64,000 nt of DNA from positions 372,001-436,000 of the forward strand of contig CABHOK010000003.1 in the NCBI GenBank assembly GCA_902168205.1, given 5' to 3'. The number at the start of each line of letters is the position of its first letter. Position 1 is the stretch's first letter. This document shows positions 34,654-41,956 of this stretch, one piece after another. The notes under the pieces were generated by a model, which ran no database searches, had not been told where the DNA came from, and was given only the letters and a program-made list of their open reading frames with translations. A program made the position numbers and the translations under genes. This stretch comes from an uncultured Chitinophaga sp. GTDB taxonomy: Bacteria > Bacteroidota > Bacteroidia > Cytophagales > Cyclobacteriaceae.

Positions 34654-37200
34654 TTAAGAAAGTAAGTGAACTGGTATATTTTCCTGGTTAGATTCGATGA
34701 GCGATGCTACATCCGAAACAGGATCTACGGTTTTTACCGTTGTCTCATACGGATAGAACGCTCCCTCACGAAATACCGAGAGTGCTTTTGTTTCCGGATT
34801 AACCGTAATCAGGTTTACCCATTCGTTGATGAACCATTCGTATGTCTCTGCATTTTTTTGAATCGTGCGTAATACAACATCCGGGAAGTGCTCAACGATG
34901 ATGAGCAGACGAACTGGGTCGTGTACTTCGATCATCTGGCTCGGCAGTCCGGGCCGCAGATCACCATCTATACCGTTGGCTACTCCGAAGAGTCCCATCA
35001 CGTTGTGTGGCAGTTTTGTTCCGGCACCCAGTTTCTGATTGTCCACGCGTGAGAAGAAATATTCGAGATTTATACCTCCGCATACCGGGGCAGCAGCCTT
35101 CAGAATGTTGAACAGGTATGTTCCCTCCGGATCTACTTTATAATCGAACGAGTTCATGAACGATCGCCTGTCCAGAAATATACCTTTTGATAATTCTCTG
35201 CGGCCTACAATACAAAGTGCATTGGTAGCGTGGTTAAGTTCAGGACGTGGTTCGAATAATGAGACCGAACGTATTTTGATCTTATCGTGAATTTTTGCCG
35301 GAGTAAGCGTTGTGTCGATGGACTCGAATCTTCGCGATCTCTCTTTTGAGTTATAGTCCAGCGCGTTATTAAATATACCCTCGTTCTTTTGATGGTGCGC
35401 GTGGTTTACAGGTGTAAGTGAATCTTCATCAAAGAATACAATCTCATCGCGTGTCGTGTCGTGAAGACCACCCACAAATTGTGTCTCATTCGGAATTACG
35501 ATGCCTTTACCAGCAAGGATCTCGCGCACCTTCGGATGGTTTGCCATAAAGCATACCACGCGTGAGTTAACGGAACCTGCTCTACCTGAACATGCACCAC
35601 AATCATACGCGGCATAGTGCGGGTTGTTTACACTGCTCGAACCATGACCTACTACATATACTACAGGGGCAAAGTCTTTTACAAGACCTATACTTTTTAA
35701 AAGTCCTTCCACACGCACTGCCATTTCATCAATCGTGAATCCTACCTGCAGATCGTGTTCACGATGCTCCGGATTTTTATTTTCGATCGTGAGCTGCGCA
35801 TGCTTATCCATATGACGGAACGAGTATGCTGCAGCTGGTCCCATCGATGGTCTGAATATATTGATGAAGAGCTTCAGTGCCGACCAGAAACCCAGTGTAT
35901 GAGTAATTAACCAGCCGCGGAACAATGAATGTGTTGGCTTGGTGAAGTGTATATCTTTACCACGCTTGCTGCGTGTACCTACTTCCTTGATCAGGTATTT
36001 CGGTGTTACGGGTGCAGGACAAAGTTTAGTATGAAACTTTCCATGCTCCGGACGGAAGTAAAACTCAACACCAAAAAATCCCGGAGTTCCAAAGGTCTCG
36101 CATGACGGATCAAGTTTTTCGAGGTAACGTCTCAATGAACATTCGCGATCGTCAATGCAGAACATTGCCTGAAAGCTTTTTACTTTCTTTTCAGTCGGAG
36201 TATTGGAAGACAATTGGATACCGGCAAGTACCTGGTCGTAGTAACTCCACTCGAACGCCTGCTGCCAGATGCCCAGCACTTCGTATAGTTCTGTTGACGG
36301 AACGTTTGCAAAGAGCTCGGTTGGTTTATCTTTTAATTTAGCCGTAAGCGGAAGCCAATTGTCTTTGCCGAAGTGATAGTCCAGTGCATCAATCTCCAGC
36401 AGTAATTCAAACGAGATGAGATCATGCAGCGATATCTTCTTCGGATCAAGCAATGTCTCCGGCTGGCTCTCGATGGTGGACACCATACCAGACCAACCCT
36501 GATGTGCAAATTGCTGATCGAATATATACTGTTCGTATAGCGACTCATTACCAACCAGTATCTTCAGTAAATCCGGTATAGCTGTTTTACCTTTCAGTAA
36601 AAGTTCTTTCGCCCGCCTGGTCCGGAAGAAGCTGGTAAAGCTGTTGCGCTCCATCTCTTTTACGGAAGGGAGAAAACCTTTATGCCACACCGGAAAATTC
36701 CACATTGAAATTCCCTGATCGAGATAACTGCAGAGTATACGGAAGAGTATAGGATGTACAAGTGAATCGAGGTCGATCTTGAAATACTTTTTCCAATTTG
36801 AACGCAGGGCACCGATGCGGGGCGTTGCTGCGTTGTCGTATGTTTGGGTCAGGAGTTTTTCTCTCCATGTAGCAAGGGCATCTGCACCTTTTTGTTCGCT
36901 GATTATTTTTGAGACAACCTCTTCGCGGATTTTACCAGACTGGTAAAGCGATCTGTATTCTTTCAGCGAGAGCGTTACTTTATAGCCGAAAATTTCAGAT
37001 GCATGTCGGATCGCATCCGGGAATTTCAGTTTTTGAAAAGCGTGAAGTGTATTATGATGAACGAAATCTTTCAGGGGAGCCTGTGCAGGCAGATAGTGCT
37101 TCAACTCGTGAAGTACATCGTGTTCGTTGAAGGATGAACCGTGAGCCTTTTCTTCATGAGCTCCGTCCAGTTCAACGATAGAGGAATGTTGCGTTTTCAT
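34654..37200 (-). CDS. dabA: DabA: zinc subunit of the DAB inorganic-carbon transporter (DUF2309)
   Basis: 848-residue peripheral membrane protein with a beta-carbonic-anhydrase-like core. The four expected zinc/active-site residues are visible: Cys348-x-Asp350 in MFCIDDRECS, His519 in VVGHGSS and Cys534 in YDCGACSG. The His-to-Cys spacing of 15 equals that of characterised DabA. Other family blocks are FVHHNTLHAF (near 50), MWNFPVWHKGF (near 170) and PHYAAYDCGAC. With DabB it hydrates CO2 to bicarbonate inside the cell, driven by the proton gradient. In heterotrophs it supplies bicarbonate for carboxylases. It is upstream of dabB and downstream of a structured intergenic region. Confidence 0.94.
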   Translation of the reverse strand: MKTQHSSIVELDGAHEEKAHGSSFNEHDVLHELKHYLPAQAPLKDFVHHNTLHAFQKLKFPDAIRHASEIFGYKVTLSLKEYRSLYQSGKIREEVVSKIISEQKGADALATWREKLLTQTYDNAATPRIGALRSNWKKYFKIDLDSLVHPILFRILCSYLDQGISMWNFPVWHKGFLPSVKEMERNSFTSFFRTRRAKELLLKGKTAIPDLLKILVGNESLYEQYIFDQQFAHQGWSGMVSTIESQPETLLDPKKISLHDLISFELLLEIDALDYHFGKDNWLPLTAKLKDKPTELFANVPSTELYEVLGIWQQAFEWSYYDQVLAGIQLSSNTPTEKKVKSFQAMFCIDDRECSLRRYLEKLDPSCETFGTPGFFGVEFYFRPEHGKFHTKLCPAPVTPKYLIKEVGTRSKRGKDIHFTKPTHSLFRGWLITHTLGFWSALKLFINIFRPSMGPAAAYSFRHMDKHAQLTIENKNPEHREHDLQVGFTIDEMAVRVEGLLKSIGLVKDFAPVVYVVGHGSSSVNNPHYAAYDCGACSGRAGSVNSRVVCFMANHPKVREILAGKGIVIPNETQFVGGLHDTTRDEIVFFDEDSLTPVNHAHHQKNEGIFNNALDYNSKERSRRFESIDTTLTPAKIHDKIKIRSVSLFEPRPELNHATNALCIVGRRELSKGIFLDRRSFMNSFDYKVDPEGTYLFNILKAAAPVCGGINLEYFFSRVDNQKLGAGTKLPHNVMGLFGVANGIDGDLRPGLPSQMIEVHDPVRLLIIVEHFPDVVLRTIQKNAETYEWFINEWVNLITVNPETKALSVFREGAFYPYETTVKTVDPVSDVASLIESNQENIPVHLLS

Positions 37201-37259
37201 TTATAGTATATGAATATTTTTGAATACTGCCGGTGATAGGCGTGTTTCCTTTTTGCAGA

Positions 37260-37332
37260 TGATAGCTGCAGACAATGAAAATGCTTTAGGGAAGCAGCTT
37301 CATTGTCAGAACGTCTGTATGAGAAGCTATCA
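37260..37332 (-). promoter_or_regulatory. Nested inverted repeat in the leader before dabA
   Basis: GACAATGAA (37271-37279) pairs exactly with TTCATTGTC (37299-37307), enclosing GCTT/AAGC. Outside lie TGATAGCT (37260-37267) and AGCTATCA (37325-37332), also exact. No T-run follows on either strand, so it is not a standard terminator. It sits between the small secreted-protein gene and dabA. Confidence 0.6.
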
Positions 37333-37370
37333 GCCTGTGATGCCAGTGAAGTGGCGAACAGAAAAACGAA

Positions 37371-37739
37371 TCAGATAATCAGAGACCGCTGGGTAAGATA
37401 TAGCGGTATACTTGCTGCATGTTCACACGAGTGTGAAGGATTATGTATGCTATAGTCCTGCGACTCGGTAACAGAAGCAAGCATGAGCGCGTCAACGAGA
37501 CAGATAAAGAAAAAATGATTATCGGAGCGATCGTCTCCTTTCTCTTCTTCTATCTCTTTTTCCTCGTAAGGAAGTTGTGTATCAGATTTCGAATGTGCCT
37601 TTGCTTTCTTGGTGATAACGAATTCCCTGGTTTTGCCGGGCGCAGCAAAACCGGTAATAGAAGTGCAAACGATTGATGCTAATAGAAGAATAACCACCGC
37701 AGTGCTCAAGAATGACCTGATGTGATTTTCTTTTTTCAT
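37371..37739 (-). CDS. Small exported protein upstream of dabAB
   Basis: 122 residues: N-terminal signal or anchor (hydrophobic 12-32), a basic stretch, then the acidic block YEEKEIEEEKGDD, and a C-terminus ending PLYLTQRSLII. I know no family name for it. Its size, layout and ending resemble the 121-residue product at 44746-45111 (acidic LKEKDETEEYK, end PPLFTLHRAFII), and each is the first gene ahead of a bicarbonate transporter operon. An exact TAnnTTTG word (TACATTTG) lies at 37753-37746 on this strand, only 6 bases before the ATG. Function is unknown; a periplasmic accessory or regulator of uptake is a guess. Confidence 0.65.
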   Translation of the reverse strand: MKKENHIRSFLSTAVVILLLASIVCTSITGFAAPGKTREFVITKKAKAHSKSDTQLPYEEKEIEEEKGDDRSDNHFFFICLVDALMLASVTESQDYSIHNPSHSCEHAASIPLYLTQRSLII

Positions 37740-37864
37740 CTAAGACAAATGTAAAGAAATTATAGCAGGTTTATATACAGAAAACCAGGCACTTGGTAAC
37801 TAAAAAACAGCAAAGACTATGGGTGTACTATATCCGGATACTTTGTAATGTTTTCAGGCAGGTT

Positions 37865-38320
37865 CTACATTTTACTCCGCTCGTAAGCATCGTCAATGAG
37901 TAGCCTGGCACCGCGGGCGGCCTGCACAGCCAACTGATCGCAGCGTTCATTTTCCGGATGACCCGCGTGCCCTTTTACCCACGTGAACCGTGGTTGAAAC
38001 TTATGATGCAGCGGTATATACTGTTGCCACAGATCGGGGTTGGCCTTGTCTTTAAAATTCTTTTTCTGCCAGCTCCATAACCAGCCTTTTTCAATAGCAT
38101 TAATAACATACTCGGAGTCTGAGTAGATCATTACCGGTATACCTTCTTTCTTGATAGCCTGCAATGCCTTGATCACCGCCAGCAACTCCATGCGGTTATT
38201 GGTTGTAAGACGAAAGCCTTCTGATAACTCTTTAACAGCGTCTTTGAACTTCAATATTACGCCATAACCTCCGGGACCAGGATTACCCTGTGCTGCACCA
38301 TCTGTGTATATCCGGATCAT
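37865..38320 (-). CDS. rnhA: Ribonuclease HI
   Basis: Cleaves the RNA strand of RNA-DNA hybrids. The 151 residues contain all four catalytic acids in order: Asp in YTDGAAQGNPGPGGYG, Glu in NNRMELLAVIKAL, Asp in YSDSEYVINAIEKGW, and Asp in ERCDQLAVQAA. The basic handle region WKKNF-like and VKGHAGHPENE are present. Length is normal. Its ATG overlaps the marC stop (ATGA), so it is translated from the same message. Confidence 0.96.
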   Translation of the reverse strand: MIRIYTDGAAQGNPGPGGYGVILKFKDAVKELSEGFRLTTNNRMELLAVIKALQAIKKEGIPVMIYSDSEYVINAIEKGWLWSWQKKNFKDKANPDLWQQYIPLHHKFQPRFTWVKGHAGHPENERCDQLAVQAARGARLLIDDAYERSKM

Positions 38321-38889
38321 AATGACAATGCATGAGTTTTAAAGATCTTCACCGCGATGGCCAGCAATATAACTCCGAATACTCTGCGCAATACAGCAAA
38401 CCCTGATTTACCAATAACGCGTTCGAGCCAAACCGATGAACGCAACACGAGGTATACGAAAATAAGATTGAGTAAAACGCCTACCAGTATATTTACCTCC
38501 TGGTAAACAGCACGCAATGAAAGTATAGTGGTTAATGTACCGGCACCGGCAATGAGTGGAAAGGCGAGGGGCACTACTGATCCTGAACCTTTTGCATCCG
38601 GATCGTCTTTGATCAGGGTTATACCGAGTATCATTTCCATGGCCACAATAAAAATTACAATAGCACCGGCCACTGCGAAGGATGCAACATCAAGTCCGAA
38701 GAGTGTGAGTATAGATTGCCCCAGAAACAGGAAGCTAACCATTAGTGCTGCCGATATAAGTGTGGCCTTCTCTGCATGAATTCTTCCTTCGCGTTTGCGA
38801 ATGATGATGATAAACGGAATGGATCCGAGAATATCAATAACAGAGAAGAGGATGAGGGTAACTGAAAATATTTCCTTGAAATTAAACAT
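38317..38889 (-). CDS. MarC-family integral membrane protein
   Basis: 190 residues forming six predicted membrane helices, starting MFNFKEIFSVTLILFSVIDI with the MarC block DILGSIPFIIIIRKREGRIHAEKATLIS and a later PLAFPLIAGAGTLTTILSL. The family was once linked to multiple antibiotic resistance, but that role was withdrawn and its transport substrate is unknown. It is the first gene of a two-gene unit with rnhA. Confidence 0.92.
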   Translation of the reverse strand: MFNFKEIFSVTLILFSVIDILGSIPFIIIIRKREGRIHAEKATLISAALMVSFLFLGQSILTLFGLDVASFAVAGAIVIFIVAMEMILGITLIKDDPDAKGSGSVVPLAFPLIAGAGTLTTILSLRAVYQEVNILVGVLLNLIFVYLVLRSSVWLERVIGKSGFAVLRRVFGVILLAIAVKIFKTHALSL

Positions 38890-38905
38890 AGCGCAAAACT
38901 AACGA

Positions 38906-38933
38906 AAAAAGCCAGATATGAATCCGGCTTTTT
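38906..38933 (-). terminator. Terminator after the beta-barrel gene
   Basis: AAAAAGCC (38906-38913) pairs with GGCTTTTT (38926-38933), with GAT/ATC inside the loop. It lies between the barrel gene's stop and marC, and the T-run faces leftward. Confidence 0.75.
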
Positions 38934-38960
38934 GAGAGGGGCTTTTTTGTAAGGTCTTCG

Positions 38961-39665
38961 TTAAAAGCGCAGCGGCACACCTACTGATAATTGTAACACA
39001 CGATTCTTGCTTTTCTCTTCGTGGTTCAGGTTGGTCATGCTCATACCGTATCGTACATCCAATGCTATACGATCGAATATGGTTACACCTGCTCCGGCTT
39101 GTAAACCAAAATCAACGTTGTGGTCGAATGAAGTTGTATTTACTTCATCGCTGTCGTAAAAGCGAATGTCGCCTTCGGTGTTGGTTGTTTCATCGTATTC
39201 AAATTCATCCTGAATGTGCATGGTACTTTTATATTTACCATCTAGCCCGAACCCTAATGATGGCCCTGCCTGCAGTGCTATGCGCAGCTTCTCAGAACCA
39301 AATTCATATTTAGCCAGCACGGGTATCTCCAGGTAATTGATGGTATACTCCTGGTGTGTGGTGAAGTGATAGTATGATTCACTTCCGGCAAAATCACCGG
39401 TAGCATCCACCTTGAATCCTTTCTGCACAAATGAAAGTTCAGGCTGAAGCGAAAATATACCTTTGGCGAATGTGCCAACCGATATATTATAGGCAAGCCC
39501 TATGACATACCCGGACTGCGATTGTATTTCGTTATCCATTTCCTTTACAAAATCATCGGCTTGTAAGGTGGAGATGGTTATGCCGGCACGCGGTATAAAA
39601 GTTTGTGCTTGTACCGCGGCTACACTGGCAAAAAGAAAAAGTAAGATTAAAGCTTTCTTAGACAT
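38961..39665 (-). CDS. PorT-family outer-membrane beta-barrel
   Basis: 234 residues with signal peptide (cut near AVQAQ-TF), then RAGITISTLQADDF and eight-strand barrel features such as SLQPELSFVQKGFKV, YLEIPVLAKYEF, LQAGPSLGFGLDGKY, VDFGLQAGAGVTIF and the C-terminal strand LQLSVGVPLRF. The 'YLEIPVL.KYEF' block is the hallmark of the broad PorT/OmpX-like family. It is not the T9SS PorT, which is at 14868. A structural or adhesive role is possible; none is shown. Confidence 0.82.
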   Translation of the reverse strand: MSKKALILLFLFASVAAVQAQTFIPRAGITISTLQADDFVKEMDNEIQSQSGYVIGLAYNISVGTFAKGIFSLQPELSFVQKGFKVDATGDFAGSESYYHFTTHQEYTINYLEIPVLAKYEFGSEKLRIALQAGPSLGFGLDGKYKSTMHIQDEFEYDETTNTEGDIRFYDSDEVNTTSFDHNVDFGLQAGAGVTIFDRIALDVRYGMSMTNLNHEEKSKNRVLQLSVGVPLRF

Positions 39666-39770
39666 AGGTGTTTATACTGATTTCTGCATGCATACGGATA
39701 CAACGTATGGGCTGGTTGCAGAAACTACATGCTTATGGAGGCGGTATGTTGCACAGTATATAAAACGAAA

Positions 39771-39793
39771 GTGCCGGAACAATGTCCCGGCAC
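39771..39793 (-). terminator. Terminator after the porin gene
   Basis: GTGCCGG (39771-39777) pairs with CCGGCAC (39787-39793); read leftward the stem is followed by TTTCGTTTT. A second hairpin, CAGGTAA/TTACCTG (39834-39855), lies between it and the porin stop. Confidence 0.7.
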
Positions 39794-39872
39794 CTGTCTA
39801 CCTAAACCTAATCTAACCCCTTAGTGAAGAACGCAGGTAACGGTAGAATTACCTGTGTAGCCTTTGATATTA

Positions 39873-41288
39873 TCAGAAGTATATCTGGTATTGCAGTAAT
39901 ACTTGTCCTTTTGTACCATCTTTTATATAGTCGCCCCCCTGGTTGATGAACGCAGGTCGGTTTTGATAGTCAAGTGTAATTTTGCTATTGTGTCCTTTAA
40001 TGAACCAGTTCACACCAACATCCCACACATTCATCTGGTCTTCGAGACGATCGTAGTTGGCGCTCATCAGCGAAGCATATGGCATCAGTGTTCCGTTACC
40101 TTCACCCAACAGGTCCTTCTTCAACAGGTATCCTACCTGTGCATATAACACTTGTCCGGTGCCAAACATCGGAAATGCATTACCTGTGCTGCCTGCAATA
40201 TACTGTGAGCCAGTAGCCAGTCCGTTGGCTGGGTTCATAGAGCCATTATAGCGCAGGTAATTTGTTCCATAATCAAGATTGTAATAGCCTGCATACGCGG
40301 ATAGTGCTGTTCCTTTATCTGCATTTAGCGGTGCATCATAGAACAATGCTGCAGACCAAAGTTTCATATCCTGGTAGCTGGTTGTTACACCTCCATCGGT
40401 GGAAGTCCACATGGCATTTTTCTGTGTGATGAAACCAGCTTCGAGGTTAAACACTTTCTTTTTGCCAAGGTATGTGCCGGTCATATACGGTGTTACATTG
40501 GATTCTTTATCAAAGAAATTCCACATGAAGAATCCCTGATATTGTTTGTGGTGTCCGGTTTGTGCAAAGGTTGCATTAGGACTTATAGCCGGTGCAGCTT
40601 GTCCGTTGCTGGTTACCGGAAACGGATCACTCAATACAACGCGGTAATCAAATTTACCCACCTGGCCGCGTGCATATATACTTAACTTGCGGGAGAACTC
40701 ATCGGTCTGATCTACGGTAGCCTGTGCAAACACAGGAACGTCCAATGTCATAATAGTACTAACACTCGGCTGACTGAAACGTGAAAGTCCGTTGGCAATG
40801 GTTAAACCGCCACCCAGTTTCAGCCAGTCGTTGTCTTTCCAGATTTTATATTCACCCAACGCATCGTGGAAGAACACCTGGAATTTACGATTGCCACTGT
40901 TGGAAGCATTTTGACCCGAGAGAAAATTAAAGTTATTCTGTCCGAATTGTGTATAGAAGAAAACGTGATCGGTTAATTGCCCATAGAACTGAATACGTGT
41001 TCTGCGTAAACCTATATCAAATGTTTCGTTAGCGCCTTCACCCAAAACAGTAGTGCCCGGATTACTTTGATTGTAGCGAATCCAAACCTGGTTTGAAAAT
41101 GTCCACTTCAGGTAGTGACTTCCATCTTCATTCAGTTTTAATCTCAATTCTTCAATTGTATTCGCTTTTGGTTTGGGTTGAGCTTGTGTGGTAGTAGTCG
41201 TTGCAGTCTGCGGGTCTGTTTGCGTTTGTGCCGAAACAAAAACCGGCAGCGCAATACCCGTCAAGATCATAAGTACTAATTTTCTCAT
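39873..41288 (-). CDS. Outer-membrane porin, OprP/OprO-like
   Basis: 471 residues: signal peptide (cut after VSAQ), a Thr/Gln/Pro-rich linker to about 42, then long barrel strands. Phosphate-selective-porin-like features include the opening KWTFSNQVWIRYNQSNPG, RRTRIQFYGQLTDHVFFYTQFGQ, LGEYKIW...LKLGGGL and the closing NSKITLDYQNRPAF, then GQVLLQYQIYF. Such porins let anions cross the outer membrane. Lying 137 bases downstream of the carbonic-anhydrase-like gene, it may be the outer-membrane gate of the same uptake system (inference). Confidence 0.78.
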   Translation of the reverse strand: MRKLVLMILTGIALPVFVSAQTQTDPQTATTTTTQAQPKPKANTIEELRLKLNEDGSHYLKWTFSNQVWIRYNQSNPGTTVLGEGANETFDIGLRRTRIQFYGQLTDHVFFYTQFGQNNFNFLSGQNASNSGNRKFQVFFHDALGEYKIWKDNDWLKLGGGLTIANGLSRFSQPSVSTIMTLDVPVFAQATVDQTDEFSRKLSIYARGQVGKFDYRVVLSDPFPVTSNGQAAPAISPNATFAQTGHHKQYQGFFMWNFFDKESNVTPYMTGTYLGKKKVFNLEAGFITQKNAMWTSTDGGVTTSYQDMKLWSAALFYDAPLNADKGTALSAYAGYYNLDYGTNYLRYNGSMNPANGLATGSQYIAGSTGNAFPMFGTGQVLYAQVGYLLKKDLLGEGNGTLMPYASLMSANYDRLEDQMNVWDVGVNWFIKGHNSKITLDYQNRPAFINQGGDYIKDGTKGQVLLQYQIYF

Positions 41289-41425
41289 TCGCTATGCTTT
41301 TAGTTTTTTCTAAGGAGTTTCTAATGTGTACTATATATCCTGCTGTCTTTAGATGCAGCAGGTATATTATAGTCACATGTCCAAAATTATTTTTTTTCTG
41401 CGGGGTAATATCTTCCGCTTGTGTA

Positions 41426-41956
41426 TTAGTTGTAAGAAATGACCTGGTTGTGCGGAATGCCGTTGTAGAATACGCGTAGTGCTTCTTTACCTTTGGTGGC
41501 GCGGAGTACACCCATCACGGTAAGCTTCTTTTCGCGGATGCGCTTCTGTATAAAGTCATACGCCAGCAATACATTGCATTGCTGCACTATGTTGAGTTCG
41601 AGCAATGCTCGCTCAAAAAATGCCGGATCTGTTTTATATTGAATGGAGAAAGGATGCAGATTAAACGTGAGGTCAGCAACCAACGGTTGGGTTAGTGCAT
41701 CTTTCATAATTCGCTCCACGGCTTCCGTGTGATGGTTGCCGGTAATAATAATTTGTCTGCAGCCGTTCTCTTCAACACAATGCTTAATCTTCTGAAACTG
41801 CGAATCGCTATGCTGATTCAGAACATTACCCCGGGAACTGATGAGCAGTATATTTTTATTCCACTCACGCTTTATGCAGTCATCTTTTTCATGACATGCA
41901 ATAATGAGTGTCTTCTCCTCCCGAAGTAATGATCTGAATGGCATCAGGCTTTTCAT
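41426..41956 (-). CDS. Degenerate beta-carbonic-anhydrase-like protein
   Basis: 176 residues aligning by eye along a beta-carbonic anhydrase: TLIIACHEKDD where the CxDxR zinc motif sits (here Cys21-x-Glu23, no Arg). SSRGNVLN is at the RNAGN position, IIITGNHHTEAVE where GHxxCG should be (His75/His76 present, second zinc Cys absent). LTVMGVLRATKGKEALRVFYN is at the usual end block. Loss of a zinc ligand and of the Asp-Arg pair suggests it is not a normal carbonic anhydrase. Its ATG overlaps the sulP stop (ATGA), so it may bind the transporter as a bicarbonate-sensing or structural subunit (inference). Confidence 0.65.
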   Translation of the reverse strand: MKSLMPFRSLLREEKTLIIACHEKDDCIKREWNKNILLISSRGNVLNQHSDSQFQKIKHCVEENGCRQIIITGNHHTEAVERIMKDALTQPLVADLTFNLHPFSIQYKTDPAFFERALLELNIVQQCNVLLAYDFIQKRIREKKLTVMGVLRATKGKEALRVFYNGIPHNQVISYN

